Origin: Pseudomonas abietaniphila
GTDB lineage: Bacteria > Pseudomonadota > Gammaproteobacteria > Pseudomonadales > Pseudomonadaceae
Reading direction: 5' to 3'
Length of the DNA: 64,000 bases
Assembly (NCBI RefSeq): GCF_900100795.1
Contig: NZ_FNCO01000003.1
Location: 310,001 to 374,000 of the forward strand
A program made the position numbers and the translations under genes. Below are positions 1 to 10,331 of the stretch, one piece after another; the stretch's first letter is position 1, and each line of letters opens with the position of its first letter. The notes beneath the pieces were generated by a model. That model was given only the letters and a program-made list of their open reading frames with translations. It was not told the DNA's origin and ran no database searches.

Positions 1-277
1 CAATGACGTGCCACAAGGCCTGTCTTCGTGCATCTTCACCACCGACGTGCGTGAAGCCGAGCAGTTCATCTCCGCGCTGGGCAGTGACTGCGGCATCGCC
101 AACGTCAACATTGGCCCAAGTGGTGCAGAGATCGGCGGCGCGTTCGGCGGCGAGAAGGAAACCGGTGGTGGTCGTGAATCCGGTTCGGATTCGTGGAAAG
201 GCTACATGCGTCGCCAGACCGCAACCGTGAACTACTCCCGCGAGTTGCCGCTGGCGCAGGGTATTACCTTCGATTGA
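1..277 (+). CDS. amaB: Aldehyde dehydrogenase AmaB (3' end only)
   Basis: This is the C-terminal part of an NAD-dependent aldehyde dehydrogenase; the 5' end lies outside the window. About 91 residues are visible. The motifs [20 protein letters not shown] and [14 protein letters not shown] are typical of the 2-aminoadipate-6-semialdehyde (piperideine-6-carboxylate) dehydrogenase branch, which oxidises the semialdehyde to 2-aminoadipate in lysine catabolism. The next gene encodes an AmaA-type oxidase that makes its substrate, matching the amaB-amaA order known in Pseudomonas putida. The assignment depends on the C-terminal motifs and the neighbour, as the catalytic Cys and Glu are not in the window. 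Confidence 0.8.
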   Translation, partial: NDVPQGLSSCIFTTDVREAEQFISALGSDCGIANVNIGPSGAEIGGAFGGEKETGGGRESGSDSWKGYMRRQTATVNYSRELPLAQGITFD

Positions 278-301
278 TCCAGTAAGGTAAGTGCTGCCCG
301 T

Positions 302-390
302 TGTAGGAGCGCGCTTGCCCGCGATTGCGGAATGTCAGTAGGCGTCAACGTCTCTGAACCACCGCAATCGCGGGCAAGCGCGCTCCTACA
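302..390. repeat. REP-type inverted repeat pair, GCTTGCCCGCGA flavour
   Basis: Two 29-bp arms (302-330 and 362-390) are perfect inverted copies and carry the core GTAGGAGCGCGCTTGCCCGC. Paired REP sequences of this kind are abundant between Pseudomonas genes and can fold into a long hairpin. It lies between amaB and amaA, so it may affect readthrough or mRNA stability there. The same core recurs near 9081, 36289 and 58462. Confidence 0.9.
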
Positions 391-417
391 AGTATTGCCC
401 TGCAGCACATGGTTAAT

Positions 418-457
418 GATCGTGCCCACTCTCTGCGTGGGCATGGGAACGATCGGT
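418..457. repeat. Fragment of the ATCGTTCCCACGCTCTGCGTGG repeat family
   Basis: This stretch resembles a partial, diverged copy of the repeat seen in full at 28918-29025 and 32604-32711. It contains CTCTGCGTGGGCATG followed by GGAACGATCG. It sits just upstream of the amaA start. Confidence 0.55.
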
Positions 458-484
458 AGACGTGTCTCTTTTCGAGGTTTTGCG

Positions 485-1768
485 ATGCCGCTACGCGAAG
501 AATGTCTGTGGGAAACGTTGACGCCGCAGAGGCCTGAGGCGCCAGCGTTGAAAGGGGAAGTGAGCGCCGATGTGTGCGTGATCGGCGCAGGCATCACGGG
601 GTTGTCGGCGGCGATTCATCTGCTCGAACAGGGCAAGACAGTCGCCATCGTCGAAGCTCATCGCACCGGGCAGGGTGGCTCGGGACGTAACGTTGGGCTG
701 GTCAACGCCGGGCTGTGGATTCCGCCTGACGAGATCGAGGCGGGTTTCGGTGAAAAAGTCGGCAGCCAGCTCAACACCATGCTCGGCAATGCGCCGTCGC
801 TGGTGTTCAGCCTGATCGAAAAGTACGGCATCGATTGCCAGGCGACCCGCAAGGGCACGTTGCACATGGCGCACAACGCCAAGGGCGAAATTGACCTTCG
901 CAGCCGCGAAGAACAATGGAAACGGCGCGGCGCTCCGATTGAGTTGCTCACCGGCAAGGCCTGTCAGGAAGCGACCGGCACGAAAGAAATCACCGCCGCC
1001 TTGCTCGACCATCGTGCCGGCACGATCAACCCGATGGCCTACACCAGCGGCCTCGCAGAAGCCGCGTCCCGTCTGGGCGGCCAGCGTTTCGACCACTCGC
1101 CGGTCAAGCGCCTGGAACGTCAGGGGCAGCGCTGGTGTGTGATCACCGAACACGGATCGGTCATCGCCGATCAAGTGGTGATTGCGTCCAACGCCTATAC
1201 CGAAGGTGAATGGACCGACCTGCGTCGCAACTTCTTTCCCGGTTATTACTATCAGGTCGCCTCGGCACCGCTGACCGAAGACGCTGCGCAGCAAATCCTG
1301 CCCGGCGGCCAAGGCTCGTGGGACACTCGTCAGGTGCTGAGCAGCATTCGCCGCGATGCCGATGGCCGCCTGTTGCTGGGCAGTCTGGGTAACGGCAATC
1401 AAAAACCGACCTGGTTCCTGAAAGCGTGGGCCGACCGTGTGCAGCAGCACTATTTTCCGTACCTGAAAAAGGTCGACTGGGAATGCACCTGGACCGGCTG
1501 CATCGCGTTTACGCCCGATCATCTCCTGCGCATGTTCGAGCCTGCACCAGGACTGGTCGCGGTGACCGGTTACAACGGCCGTGGCAACACCACCGGCACG
1601 GTGGTCGGTAAAGCATTCGCGGATTATTTGTGCAGCGGCGATGCGTCTGTTCTGCCGATTCCCTTCGCCAGCATGCAGCCGCTCTCGGTCATTGGTTTAA
1701 GAAGCTCTTTATATGAGGCTGGCTTTTCGCTATACCATGCAGGGCAGTGCCTCAGAATTGTGATCTGA
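485..1768 (+). CDS. amaA: L-pipecolate oxidase AmaA (FAD-dependent)
   Basis: This FAD-dependent oxidoreductase of the DAO/GlpO fold is about 427 aa. It should oxidise L-pipecolate to piperideine-6-carboxylate in the D-lysine catabolic branch. Residues about 31-45 hold the dinucleotide-binding motif VIGAGITGLSAA. A second cofactor-side motif, GYNGRGNTTGT, lies near the C-terminus. The reading frame is open further upstream, but that part runs through REP-type repeats, so I chose the ATG at 485 (MPLREECLW). The adjoining amaB fragment supports the role. A different amine or amino acid substrate cannot be excluded from sequence alone. Confidence 0.82.
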   Translation: MPLREECLWETLTPQRPEAPALKGEVSADVCVIGAGITGLSAAIHLLEQGKTVAIVEAHRTGQGGSGRNVGLVNAGLWIPPDEIEAGFGEKVGSQLNTMLGNAPSLVFSLIEKYGIDCQATRKGTLHMAHNAKGEIDLRSREEQWKRRGAPIELLTGKACQEATGTKEITAALLDHRAGTINPMAYTSGLAEAASRLGGQRFDHSPVKRLERQGQRWCVITEHGSVIADQVVIASNAYTEGEWTDLRRNFFPGYYYQVASAPLTEDAAQQILPGGQGSWDTRQVLSSIRRDADGRLLLGSLGNGNQKPTWFLKAWADRVQQHYFPYLKKVDWECTWTGCIAFTPDHLLRMFEPAPGLVAVTGYNGRGNTTGTVVGKAFADYLCSGDASVLPIPFASMQPLSVIGLRSSLYEAGFSLYHAGQCLRIVI

Positions 1769-1843
1769 GGCGAAATATCTGTCATAAAACGACGCTTTTT
1801 CGCGCATCCACTAACCTGAAATGGTGCGTCCCGTAGCGGTCCC

Positions 1844-1858
1844 GCACCGACGGTGTGC
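1844..1858. promoter_or_regulatory. Candidate NtrC-binding site
   Basis: The dyad GCAC-CGACGGT-GTGC has exactly the GCAC-N7-GTGC layout of the NtrC consensus (TGCACCAAAATGGTGCA). It lies roughly 200 bp upstream of the sigma-54-type promoter, within the usual range for an enhancer. The symmetry is visible; the protein that binds it is inferred. Confidence 0.45.
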
Positions 1859-2056
1859 AGTTCGGTGACGCAGGCTGTAACAACAGGGTTGTACAGGTCA
1901 GGTCGCTGTGGTTGCGCGGTTAACTCGGGAGGGTTGCTCTTTAAAAGTCGCAGGGTTGCACCTTGCGCGGTTTAGACGGTTGCACGCCCAGTAAAAAAGG
2001 GCCAGAAACAGTCGAATAACAACAAAACGACGACTTTTTTAAGAATAAAAAACCGA

Positions 2057-2072
2057 TGGCACGCCACTTGCT
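2057..2072 (+). promoter_or_regulatory. Sigma-54 (RpoN) -24/-12 promoter for livJ
   Basis: The sequence TGGCACGCCACTTGCT matches the RpoN consensus TGGCACG-N4-TTGCW at every defined base. It lies about 54 bp before the livJ ATG, on the coding strand. RpoN promoters are common for nitrogen-source uptake genes in Pseudomonas. Confidence 0.8.
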
Positions 2073-2125
2073 CACAGCAACTCTGTGGTCGCAGTGCTAA
2101 TTAAAAAACCTAGGAGCACCAACTC

Positions 2126-3259
2126 ATGTCGCAGACGTTTTACAGGAAAGGCTTTCTGGCACTCGCAGTCGCTACTGCAATGGGTGCGGCTACTTTTGCG
2201 CAGGCTGACGTCAAGATCGGCGTTGCAGGCCCGATGACCGGCGCTAACGCCTCGTTCGGTTTGCAGTACATGAAAGGCGCTCAAGCAGCGGCTGACGCGA
2301 TCAACGCTGCGGGCGGTGTCAACGGGGAGAAAATCGTTCTGGTTCAGGGCGACGACGCGTGCGAGCCGAAACAGGCCGTAGCGGTCGCCAACAAAATGGA
2401 GCAGGAAAAAGTTGCCGGTGTGGTCGGTCACTTCTGCTCCTCTTCGACCATTCCCGCTTCGGAAGTCTATGGCGACGCCGGCATCATCGCGATCACCCCG
2501 GGTTCGACTAACCCGCAGGTCACCGAACGCGGCCTGGAGGCCATGTTCCGTATGTGTGGCCGCGACGACCAGCAGGGCATCGTCGCTGGCGATTACATCG
2601 TCGACGTGCTCAAAGGCAAGAAAGTCGCCGTCATCAACGACAAAGACACCTATGGCAAAGGCCTGGCTGACGCCACCGCCAAACAGCTGACCGCTCGCGG
2701 CGTGAAGCCTGTGCTGGAAGAAGGTCTGACCCGTGGCGAGAAAGACTTCAGCGCCCTGGTCACCAAAATCCGTTCCGTTGGCGCTGACGTCGTGTACTTT
2801 GGTGGCCTGCATCCGGAAGCCGGTCCTCTGGTTCGCCAATTGCGTGAACAGGGCCTGAAAGATGTCAAATTCATGTCCGACGACGGCGTTGTGACCGACG
2901 AACTCGTGACCACTGCTGGCGGCGCTCAATACGTTGACGGCGTGTACATGACCTTCGGTGCCGACCCACGTCTGCTGCCAGACAGCAAGGCGGTGGTCGA
3001 GCAGTTCCGCAAGTCCGGTTACGAGCCTGAGGGCTACACCCTGTACGCCTACGCTTCGGTTCAGGCCCTGGCCGCTGGCTTCAACGGCGCCAAGTCGAAC
3101 AAAGGCGAAGACGCTGCCAAGTTCCTGAAAGCCCACCCGGTCAAAACCGTCATGGGCGAAAAAGCCTGGGACAGCAAAGGCGACCTGAAGGTCTCCGACT
3201 ACGTGGTTTACCAGTGGGACAAAGACGGCAAATATCACCAGCTCGAAAAGCAGAAGTGA
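2126..3259 (+). CDS. livJ: Branched-chain amino acid ABC transporter, substrate-binding protein
   Basis: This 377-aa periplasmic binding protein (BraC/LivJ type I fold) captures leucine, isoleucine, valine and probably alanine or threonine. It hands them to the LivHMGF membrane complex. Residues 1-27 form a Sec signal peptide ending AATFAQA, followed by DVKIGVAGPMTGANASFG, the typical mature start of the family. The conserved GDDACEPKQAVAVANKM and HFCSSSTIPASEVY segments of the ligand pocket are present. A GGAG ribosome site precedes the ATG. It is the first gene of the liv cluster and is separated from livH by 186 bp. Confidence 0.93.
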   Translation: MSQTFYRKGFLALAVATAMGAATFAQADVKIGVAGPMTGANASFGLQYMKGAQAAADAINAAGGVNGEKIVLVQGDDACEPKQAVAVANKMEQEKVAGVVGHFCSSSTIPASEVYGDAGIIAITPGSTNPQVTERGLEAMFRMCGRDDQQGIVAGDYIVDVLKGKKVAVINDKDTYGKGLADATAKQLTARGVKPVLEEGLTRGEKDFSALVTKIRSVGADVVYFGGLHPEAGPLVRQLREQGLKDVKFMSDDGVVTDELVTTAGGAQYVDGVYMTFGADPRLLPDSKAVVEQFRKSGYEPEGYTLYAYASVQALAAGFNGAKSNKGEDAAKFLKAHPVKTVMGEKAWDSKGDLKVSDYVVYQWDKDGKYHQLEKQK

Positions 3260-3329
3260 GTTGAGCTCCTAGTCGGGAGCGGCGTGTCGCGGGCTTGGAA
3301 CCTCGACACGACGCTGTCCGGTAATCGGT

Positions 3330-3345
3330 GCTGCCCTCGGGCAGC
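3330..3345 (+). terminator. Hairpin between livJ and livH (possible attenuator)
   Basis: GCTGCC and GGCAGC form a tight GC-rich stem with a four-base loop (GCTGCCCTCGGGCAGC). There is no long T run, so it is a weak terminator at best. A hairpin here would fit the common pattern of more binding protein than permease mRNA, or could stabilise the livJ transcript. Confidence 0.35.
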
Positions 3346-3445
3346 CCCGGATTTCTTCTGTTGCCATCGTGCCCGTCCCGCTATCTCTCACGAGGAGATT
3401 CCCGGTGCGCGCCAGGTTGGCCTTTCAAGTTCGTGAGCGTGCGTG

Positions 3446-4360
3446 ATGGATGGTATTTTCCTGCAGCAAATGGTCAACGGCCTGACCCTCGGTTCTGTCT
3501 ACGGCCTGATCGCCATCGGTTACACGATGGTTTACGGCATCATTGGCATGATCAACTTCGCCCACGGCGACGTTTACATGATCTCCGCCTACCTCGCAGC
3601 GATCGGCCTGGCCGTGCTGTCCTTCTTCGGTATCGAGTCGTTCCCTTTCCTGATTCTCGGCACGCTGATCTTCACCATCGTGGTGACCGGTGTGTACGGT
3701 TTCGTCATCGAGCGCGTGGCCTACAAACCGCTGCGTAACTCGACCCGTCTGGCACCGCTGATCAGTGCTATCGGTATTTCCCTGATCCTGCAGAACTACG
3801 CGCAGATCGCCCAGGGCCCACGCCAACAAGGCGTTCCAACCCTGCTCGAAGGCGCCATGCGCTTCGAGGTCGGCAGCGGTTTCGTCCAGATCACCTACAC
3901 CAAAATCTTCATCCTGATTGCCGCGTTCATCGGCATGGGCGTACTGACCTACATCATCAAGTACACCAAGCTGGGCCGCATGTGCCGCGCCACGCAACAG
4001 GACCGCAAGATGGCGTCGATCCTGGGCATCAACACTGACCGGATCATTTCCTACGTATTCGTCATCGGTGCAGCCATGGCGGCACTGGCTGGCGTGCTGA
4101 TCACCCTGAACTACGGCACCTTCGACTTCTTTGCCGGGTTCGTCATCGGGATCAAAGCCTTTACCGCAGCGGTACTCGGCGGCATCGGTTCGTTGCCGGG
4201 CGCGATGCTCGGCGGGTTGATCCTGGGGGTTGCCGAGTCGCAGTTCTCCGGTCTGATCAACTCCGACTACAAAGACGTGTTCAGTTTCGGCCTGCTGGTA
4301 GTGATTCTGATCTTCCGTCCTCAAGGCCTGCTGGGTCGCCCACTCGTGGCGAAGGTGTAA
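3446..4360 (+). CDS. livH: Branched-chain amino acid ABC transporter, permease LivH
   Basis: This 304-aa inner-membrane permease of the LivH/BraD family has about eight hydrophobic segments. The family signature YGLIAIGYTMVYGIIGMINF lies near residues 17-36, and the cytoplasmic EAA-like loop near ATQQDRKMASILGI. I chose the ATG at 3446; a GTG one codon earlier is also possible. It precedes livM by only 2 bp, so the two are translationally linked. Confidence 0.92.
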   Translation: MDGIFLQQMVNGLTLGSVYGLIAIGYTMVYGIIGMINFAHGDVYMISAYLAAIGLAVLSFFGIESFPFLILGTLIFTIVVTGVYGFVIERVAYKPLRNSTRLAPLISAIGISLILQNYAQIAQGPRQQGVPTLLEGAMRFEVGSGFVQITYTKIFILIAAFIGMGVLTYIIKYTKLGRMCRATQQDRKMASILGINTDRIISYVFVIGAAMAALAGVLITLNYGTFDFFAGFVIGIKAFTAAVLGGIGSLPGAMLGGLILGVAESQFSGLINSDYKDVFSFGLLVVILIFRPQGLLGRPLVAKV

Positions 4361-4362
4361 CC

Positions 4363-5658
4363 ATGTCTGCTCCTGTCAAACCCATCGATATCAAACAGAG
4401 CCTGATCGACGCGGTCGTTGCCGGCCTGCTGGCGCTCATCGTGTTCGGTCCCATTGTCGGCATCGTCCTCGACGGCTACGGCTTCAACATGCAACCGGGG
4501 CGTGTTGCCGCGCTGGTTGGCGTCGTCGTCGTCGGACGCTTCTTCATGAGCCTGTTCCTGCAGACGCCAAAAGGTCAGGCTATCGCGCAGAGCTTCGAAA
4601 GCTCGGGTTCCGGCGTGCATGTGCTGCCACCGGGTTACAAGACCCGCCTGCGTTTCATCATTCCGCTGATGATCCTGATCGCCGTGATCTTCCCGGTGTT
4701 CGCCGACAAGTACGTGCTGACCGTGGTCATCCTCGGCCTGATCTACGTATTGCTGGGCCTTGGCCTGAACATCGTGGTCGGCCTGGCGGGCCTGCTCGAC
4801 CTGGGTTACGTGGCGTTTTACGCCATCGGCGCGTACGGTCTGGCGCTGGGTTACCAGTACCTGGGCCTGGGTTTCTGGTCGGCCTTGCCGCTGGCGGCCA
4901 TTGCGGCGGCGTTCGCCGGTTGCATCCTCGGCTTCCCGGTCCTGCGCATGCACGGCGACTATCTGGCCATCGTGACCCTGGGTTTCGGTGAAATCATTCG
5001 CCTGGTGCTGAACAACTGGCTGTCGTTCACGGGCGGGCCGAACGGCGTGCCAGTGCCCTCGCCGACGTTCTTCGGCCTGGAGTTCGGGCGTCGGGCCAAA
5101 GATGGCGGGATTCCGATCCACGAGTACTTCGGCTTCGAATACAACCCGGACCTGAAATTCATCTTCATCTATGCCGTGCTGTTCCTCGTCGTGCTGGCCG
5201 TGCTGTACGTCAAACACCGCCTGACCCGCATGCCGGTTGGCCGTGCGTGGGAAGCCCTTCGTGAAGACGAGATCGCCTGCCGCTCCATGGGCCTGAACCA
5301 CGTGCTGGTCAAGCTCTCGGCGTTCACCATCGGTGCCTCGACCGCAGGTCTGGCGGGGGTGTTCTTCGCCAGCTATCAAGGCTTCGTCAACCCGACCTCG
5401 TTCACCTTCTTCGAGTCGGCGCTGATACTCGCCATTGTCGTGCTCGGCGGCATGGGCTCGACCGTCGGTGTGGTCATCGCCGCGTTCGTGTTGACCGTTG
5501 CGCCTGAAATGCTGCGCAGCTTCGCCGAGTACCGCGTGTTGCTGTTCGGCATCCTGATGGTGCTGATGATGATCTGGCGCCCACGCGGCCTGATCCGTAT
5601 CAGCCGTACCGGCGTACAACCACGCAAAGGCGTGCTGGCTAAAGTGGAGGGCGCGTGA
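4363..5658 (+). CDS. livM: Branched-chain amino acid ABC transporter, permease LivM
   Basis: This 431-aa permease pairs with LivH. It has the long N-terminal extension with two extra hydrophobic segments that is usual for BraE/LivM of pseudomonads. The core signature GLGLNIVVGLAGLLDLGYVA lies near residues 130-150. The C-terminal part carries the ALREDEIACRSMGLN coupling loop that contacts the ATPases. The stop codon overlaps the livG start (TGATG). Confidence 0.92.
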   Translation: MSAPVKPIDIKQSLIDAVVAGLLALIVFGPIVGIVLDGYGFNMQPGRVAALVGVVVVGRFFMSLFLQTPKGQAIAQSFESSGSGVHVLPPGYKTRLRFIIPLMILIAVIFPVFADKYVLTVVILGLIYVLLGLGLNIVVGLAGLLDLGYVAFYAIGAYGLALGYQYLGLGFWSALPLAAIAAAFAGCILGFPVLRMHGDYLAIVTLGFGEIIRLVLNNWLSFTGGPNGVPVPSPTFFGLEFGRRAKDGGIPIHEYFGFEYNPDLKFIFIYAVLFLVVLAVLYVKHRLTRMPVGRAWEALREDEIACRSMGLNHVLVKLSAFTIGASTAGLAGVFFASYQGFVNPTSFTFFESALILAIVVLGGMGSTVGVVIAAFVLTVAPEMLRSFAEYRVLLFGILMVLMMIWRPRGLIRISRTGVQPRKGVLAKVEGA

Positions 5659-6533
5659 TGAGCGACGAAATCGTTCTTTCCGTCGAGAACCTGATGATGC
5701 ACTTCGGTGGCATCAAGGCGCTCAGCGACGTGAGCCTGGAGGTGCGTCGCAACTCCATCTTCGCCCTGATCGGGCCTAACGGCGCCGGCAAAACCACCGT
5801 GTTCAACTGCCTGACCGGCTTCTACAAAGCCACAGGCGGGCGTATCGAACTCAACGCCCGTGGCAAGAAGACCAACGTCATTCAATTGCTCGGCGAGCAG
5901 TTCCGCGCCAGCGACTTCGGGTCGCCAAAACGCTTCGGCAGCCGGCTGTTTTACAAAATGTTCGGTGGCACGCACCTGGTGAACCGCGCCGGGCTGGCGC
6001 GTACCTTCCAGAACATTCGCCTGTTCAAGGAAATGTCGGTCGTCGAGAACTTGCTGGTGGCCCAGCACATGTGGGTCAACCGCAACATGATTGCCGGCAT
6101 CCTCAACACCAAGAGCTATCGCAAGGCTGAAGAAGACGCCATGAACACGGCCTTCTACTGGCTGGAAGTGGTCGATCTGGTGGACTGCGCCAACCGTCTG
6201 GCCGGTGAGCTTTCCTACGGCCAGCAGCGCCGTCTGGAAATCGCCCGCGCCATGTGCACGCGTCCGCAGGTGATCTGCCTGGACGAGCCGGCCGCAGGTC
6301 TCAACCCACAGGAAACCGAAGCGCTGAGCAGCATGATTCGCCACCTGCGCGACGACCACGACATGACGATCGTGCTGATCGAGCACGACATGGGCATGGT
6401 CATGGGCATTTCCGACGATATCGTCGTGCTCGACCACGGCAACGTGATTGCCAAAGGCAAGCCGGAGCAGATCCGCAACGATCCGAAGGTGATCGCCGCG
6501 TACCTGGGTGCTGATGAAGAGGAGTTGGTATGA
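5658..6533 (+). CDS. livG: Branched-chain amino acid ABC transporter, ATPase LivG
   Basis: This 291-aa ATP-binding subunit has Walker A GPNGAGKTT near residue 35, signature LSYGQQRRLEIARAM, and Walker B VICLDEPAAGLNP. The D-loop and switch His (IEHDMG) are intact. An insertion between Walker A and the Q-loop (about residues 65-115) is typical of the BraF/LivG family. I chose the ATG at 5658, which overlaps the livM stop, over the GTG one codon earlier. Confidence 0.93.
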   Translation: MSDEIVLSVENLMMHFGGIKALSDVSLEVRRNSIFALIGPNGAGKTTVFNCLTGFYKATGGRIELNARGKKTNVIQLLGEQFRASDFGSPKRFGSRLFYKMFGGTHLVNRAGLARTFQNIRLFKEMSVVENLLVAQHMWVNRNMIAGILNTKSYRKAEEDAMNTAFYWLEVVDLVDCANRLAGELSYGQQRRLEIARAMCTRPQVICLDEPAAGLNPQETEALSSMIRHLRDDHDMTIVLIEHDMGMVMGISDDIVVLDHGNVIAKGKPEQIRNDPKVIAAYLGADEEELV

Positions 6534-7246
6534 GTAAGCCGATCCTCGAACTGAAAGAGATCGACGTGTACTACGGGCCGATTCAGGCCCTGAAAAAAGT
6601 CTCGATGCACATTGATGAAGGCGAAACCGTCAGCCTGATCGGCTCCAACGGCGCGGGCAAGTCCACGCTGCTGATGTCGATCTTCGGTCAGCCACGTGCT
6701 GCCAGCGGCCAGATCATTTATCAGGGCACTGACATCACGCACAAGTCGTCGCACTACATTGCGTCCAACGGCATCGCGCAGTCGCCGGAAGGTCGTCGCG
6801 TGTTCCCCGACATGTCGGTGGAAGAGAACCTGATGATGGGCACGATCCCGATTGGGGATAAGCACGCGAGCGAGGACATGCAACGCATGTTTGAGCTGTT
6901 TCCGCGCCTCAAGGAGCGTCGCAACCAGCGTGCGATGACGATGTCCGGTGGTGAGCAGCAGATGCTGGCCATCGCCCGCGCGCTGATGAGCCGCCCGAAA
7001 TTGCTGTTGCTGGACGAGCCGAGCCTTGGTCTGGCGCCGATCATCGTGAAGCAGATTTTCTCGACATTGCGTGAGCTGGCGCATTCCGGGATGACGATCT
7101 TCCTGGTCGAGCAGAACGCGAACCATGCCCTGAAGCTGTCGGACCGCGCCTATGTGATGGTGAACGGTGAGATTCGGCTGACAGGCACCGGTAAGGAGCT
7201 GCTGACCAACGAGGAAGTCAGGAACGCTTACCTCGGCGGTCACTGA
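6530..7246 (+). CDS. livF: Branched-chain amino acid ABC transporter, ATPase LivF
   Basis: This 238-aa second ATPase of the importer has Walker A GSNGAGKSTL, signature MSGGEQQMLAIARAL, and Walker B LLLLDEPSLGLAP. It overlaps the livG stop by 4 bp (ATGA), so both subunits should be made in equal amounts. A rho-independent terminator follows and closes the livJHMGF unit. Confidence 0.93.
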   Translation: MSKPILELKEIDVYYGPIQALKKVSMHIDEGETVSLIGSNGAGKSTLLMSIFGQPRAASGQIIYQGTDITHKSSHYIASNGIAQSPEGRRVFPDMSVEENLMMGTIPIGDKHASEDMQRMFELFPRLKERRNQRAMTMSGGEQQMLAIARALMSRPKLLLLDEPSLGLAPIIVKQIFSTLRELAHSGMTIFLVEQNANHALKLSDRAYVMVNGEIRLTGTGKELLTNEEVRNAYLGGH

Positions 7247-7268
7247 TTTTTCCAGCGGCTAATAAAGG

Positions 7269-7300
7269 CGCCCCGGGTGGATAACACTCGGGGCGTTTTT
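7269..7300 (+). terminator. Rho-independent terminator after livF
   Basis: An 11-bp stem (CGCCCCGGGTG with CACTCGGGGCG, one G-T pair) is followed directly by TTTTT. It ends the liv operon. Confidence 0.88.
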
Positions 7301-8909
<1,609 letters not shown>

Positions 8910-8937
8910 CGTTAGCGGCTCAATACACGACTCGATA

Positions 8938-9027
8938 CTGTAGGAGCCGGCTTGCTGGCGAACGCGGAGCTTCAGACACGAATATGTATCTGACACAACG
9001 CATTCGCCAGCAAGCCGGCTCCTACAG
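8938..9027. repeat. REP-type inverted pair, GGCTTGCTGGCGAA flavour
   Basis: CTGTAGGAGCCGGCTTGCTG at the left and its inverse at the right end (9003-9027) form long arms around a 40-bp loop. The same flavour occurs at 25097-25187. It lies just after the SDR gene stop. Confidence 0.9.
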
Positions 9028-9080
9028 GTATCGGGTTGGTTTCAGCCTGACGATGTCCTGCGGGAGCGAATTCATTCGCG

Positions 9081-9172
9081 TGTAGGAGCGCGCTTGCCCG
9101 CGATGAGGTCGGTACATCCGCTGCAAACTCAGCGTCAGACAATCAGTCTTCGCGGGCAAGCGCGCTCCTACA
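9081..9172. repeat. REP-type inverted pair, GCTTGCCCGCGA flavour
   Basis: TGTAGGAGCGCGCTTGCCCG and its inverse frame the element. A lone half-unit of the third flavour (GGGAGCGAATTCATTCGCG, about 9062-9080) touches it on the left, so three repeat units are crowded between two genes that converge here. Confidence 0.9.
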
Positions 9173-9194
9173 CATCCACGTTTGATGCGGTTGA

Positions 9195-10331
9195 TCAGGC
9201 TTTGAAATATTCGGCCAGACCGATATAGCAGGTCGCCAGGTGATAAGGCGTGGTCGACGGCATGTCACTGCGGCTGATCTTGCCTTGGCTGTCCAGGCAC
9301 TCGTTCCAGCCGGTTGGGTGCAGAAAGTGCTGCTGCAACGCATTCAGCTGGCGCGCCAGTAGCGCCTCACTGCCGGGACGCAGGGTCAGCGCTCGCAGGT
9401 ATTCGGCTTGCGCCCAGATGCGTTGGGTGCCGTCCTTCACCGACCCGTCCACGTCCAGCATCGCAGCGACAGCGCCGGTTGTTTGATCCACCCCTTGTGC
9501 CTGCGCGTGGGCAAAGGCAGTGGTCAGCGAGCCATGCAGCGGTGTGCCGCGCAGGTGCTCGGACGATTCCAGCAGGTAGAACCACTCGAACTGATGGCCC
9601 GGCTCGGACCAGTTACCCACAGCGTCCAGCGGTTTCTCCAGCATCACCCCGTGCTCGATATCCACAAAGCGGCGTTGCATCGCTTCGGCGAGGTTATCCA
9701 GCGCGGCCAGCGTGTCAGCGTCTTCGCGCACGTCCAGCGTGGCGAGAAAGGCTTCCGCCAGGTGCATCAGCGGGTTTTGCAGCGGACCTGCGTCCAGCGA
9801 CGACCAGTCTTCAGCCAAAACCGATTCATACAGGCCGTCGCCATCGGAGAAACGCTGCGCAACGACGTTGAGCGCAGCGTTGAGCACAGACTCCACCAAC
9901 GGTTCGCGGACTTTCGCCCAATAATGTGCACAGGCGAAGACGATGAAGGCGTGGGTATAAAGGTCTTTACGGCGGTCCAGTGGGGCGCCTTGGGGATCGA
10001 TGCTGTAGAACCAGCCGCCGTGTTCGGCGTCGTGGAAATGCCGTTGCAGGGAACGAAACAGCGCTGCGGCCCGGACGTCTGCATCCGGCACCTGCGGGTG
10101 ACCCATGAAGCTGGAGAACAGGAACAACTGCCGCGCGCACGCCATGGCGCGATAACGCTGGGGCGCAAGCGGCTGATGCTGTGCGTCCAGCGCCTCGAAA
10201 GGCAGCGCCATCTCGGCATTCCAGCCCGGTCCCTGCCAGAGCGGGACGATCACATCCATGAAGTGTTGCTGCACGGCGCAAAACACAGCAGACAGTTCAG
10301 ACTTGGCGCGAGGAAGAGAAACGTCAGGCAT
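9195..10331 (-). CDS. AGE-family sugar epimerase/isomerase
   Basis: This 378-aa protein is predicted to be an (alpha/alpha)6 barrel of the N-acylglucosamine 2-epimerase family. It has the family-type segments GGWFYSIDPQGAP, DLYTHAFIVFACAHY, WSEPGHQFEWFYLL and IWAQAEYLRAL, which carry the His and Glu residues expected of the active site. Members interconvert mannose, fructose and glucose or epimerise N-acyl-glucosamines. The soluble bacterial relatives of this length are often D-mannose isomerases, and I cannot tell which substrate applies. No operon partner is visible, and REP elements flank it on both sides. Confidence 0.78.
   Translation of the reverse strand: MPDVSLPRAKSELSAVFCAVQQHFMDVIVPLWQGPGWNAEMALPFEALDAQHQPLAPQRYRAMACARQLFLFSSFMGHPQVPDADVRAAALFRSLQRHFHDAEHGGWFYSIDPQGAPLDRRKDLYTHAFIVFACAHYWAKVREPLVESVLNAALNVVAQRFSDGDGLYESVLAEDWSSLDAGPLQNPLMHLAEAFLATLDVREDADTLAALDNLAEAMQRRFVDIEHGVMLEKPLDAVGNWSEPGHQFEWFYLLESSEHLRGTPLHGSLTTAFAHAQAQGVDQTTGAVAAMLDVDGSVKDGTQRIWAQAEYLRALTLRPGSEALLARQLNALQQHFLHPTGWNECLDSQGKISRSDMPSTTPYHLATCYIGLAEYFKA

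Larger units (their letters stand above)
1769..2125. other. Regulatory intergenic region upstream of livJ
   Basis: No gene is seen in this 357-bp stretch. It holds a strong sigma-54-type promoter at 2057-2072 and, about 200 bp upstream, a GCAC-N7-GTGC dyad at 1844-1858. A second dyad, GGTGCG (1823-1828) against CGCACC (1843-1848), overlaps it. The part closest to livJ is A/T-rich (2030-2056). Confidence 0.6.

Noticed and set aside
491..1522. Long antisense ORF (343 aa) over amaA
   Set aside because: It is the reverse-frame shadow of a high-GC gene and shows no family motif; the plus-strand frame has the FAD motif. The same applies to the other long reverse ORFs over liv, urt, ureC, purH and retS.
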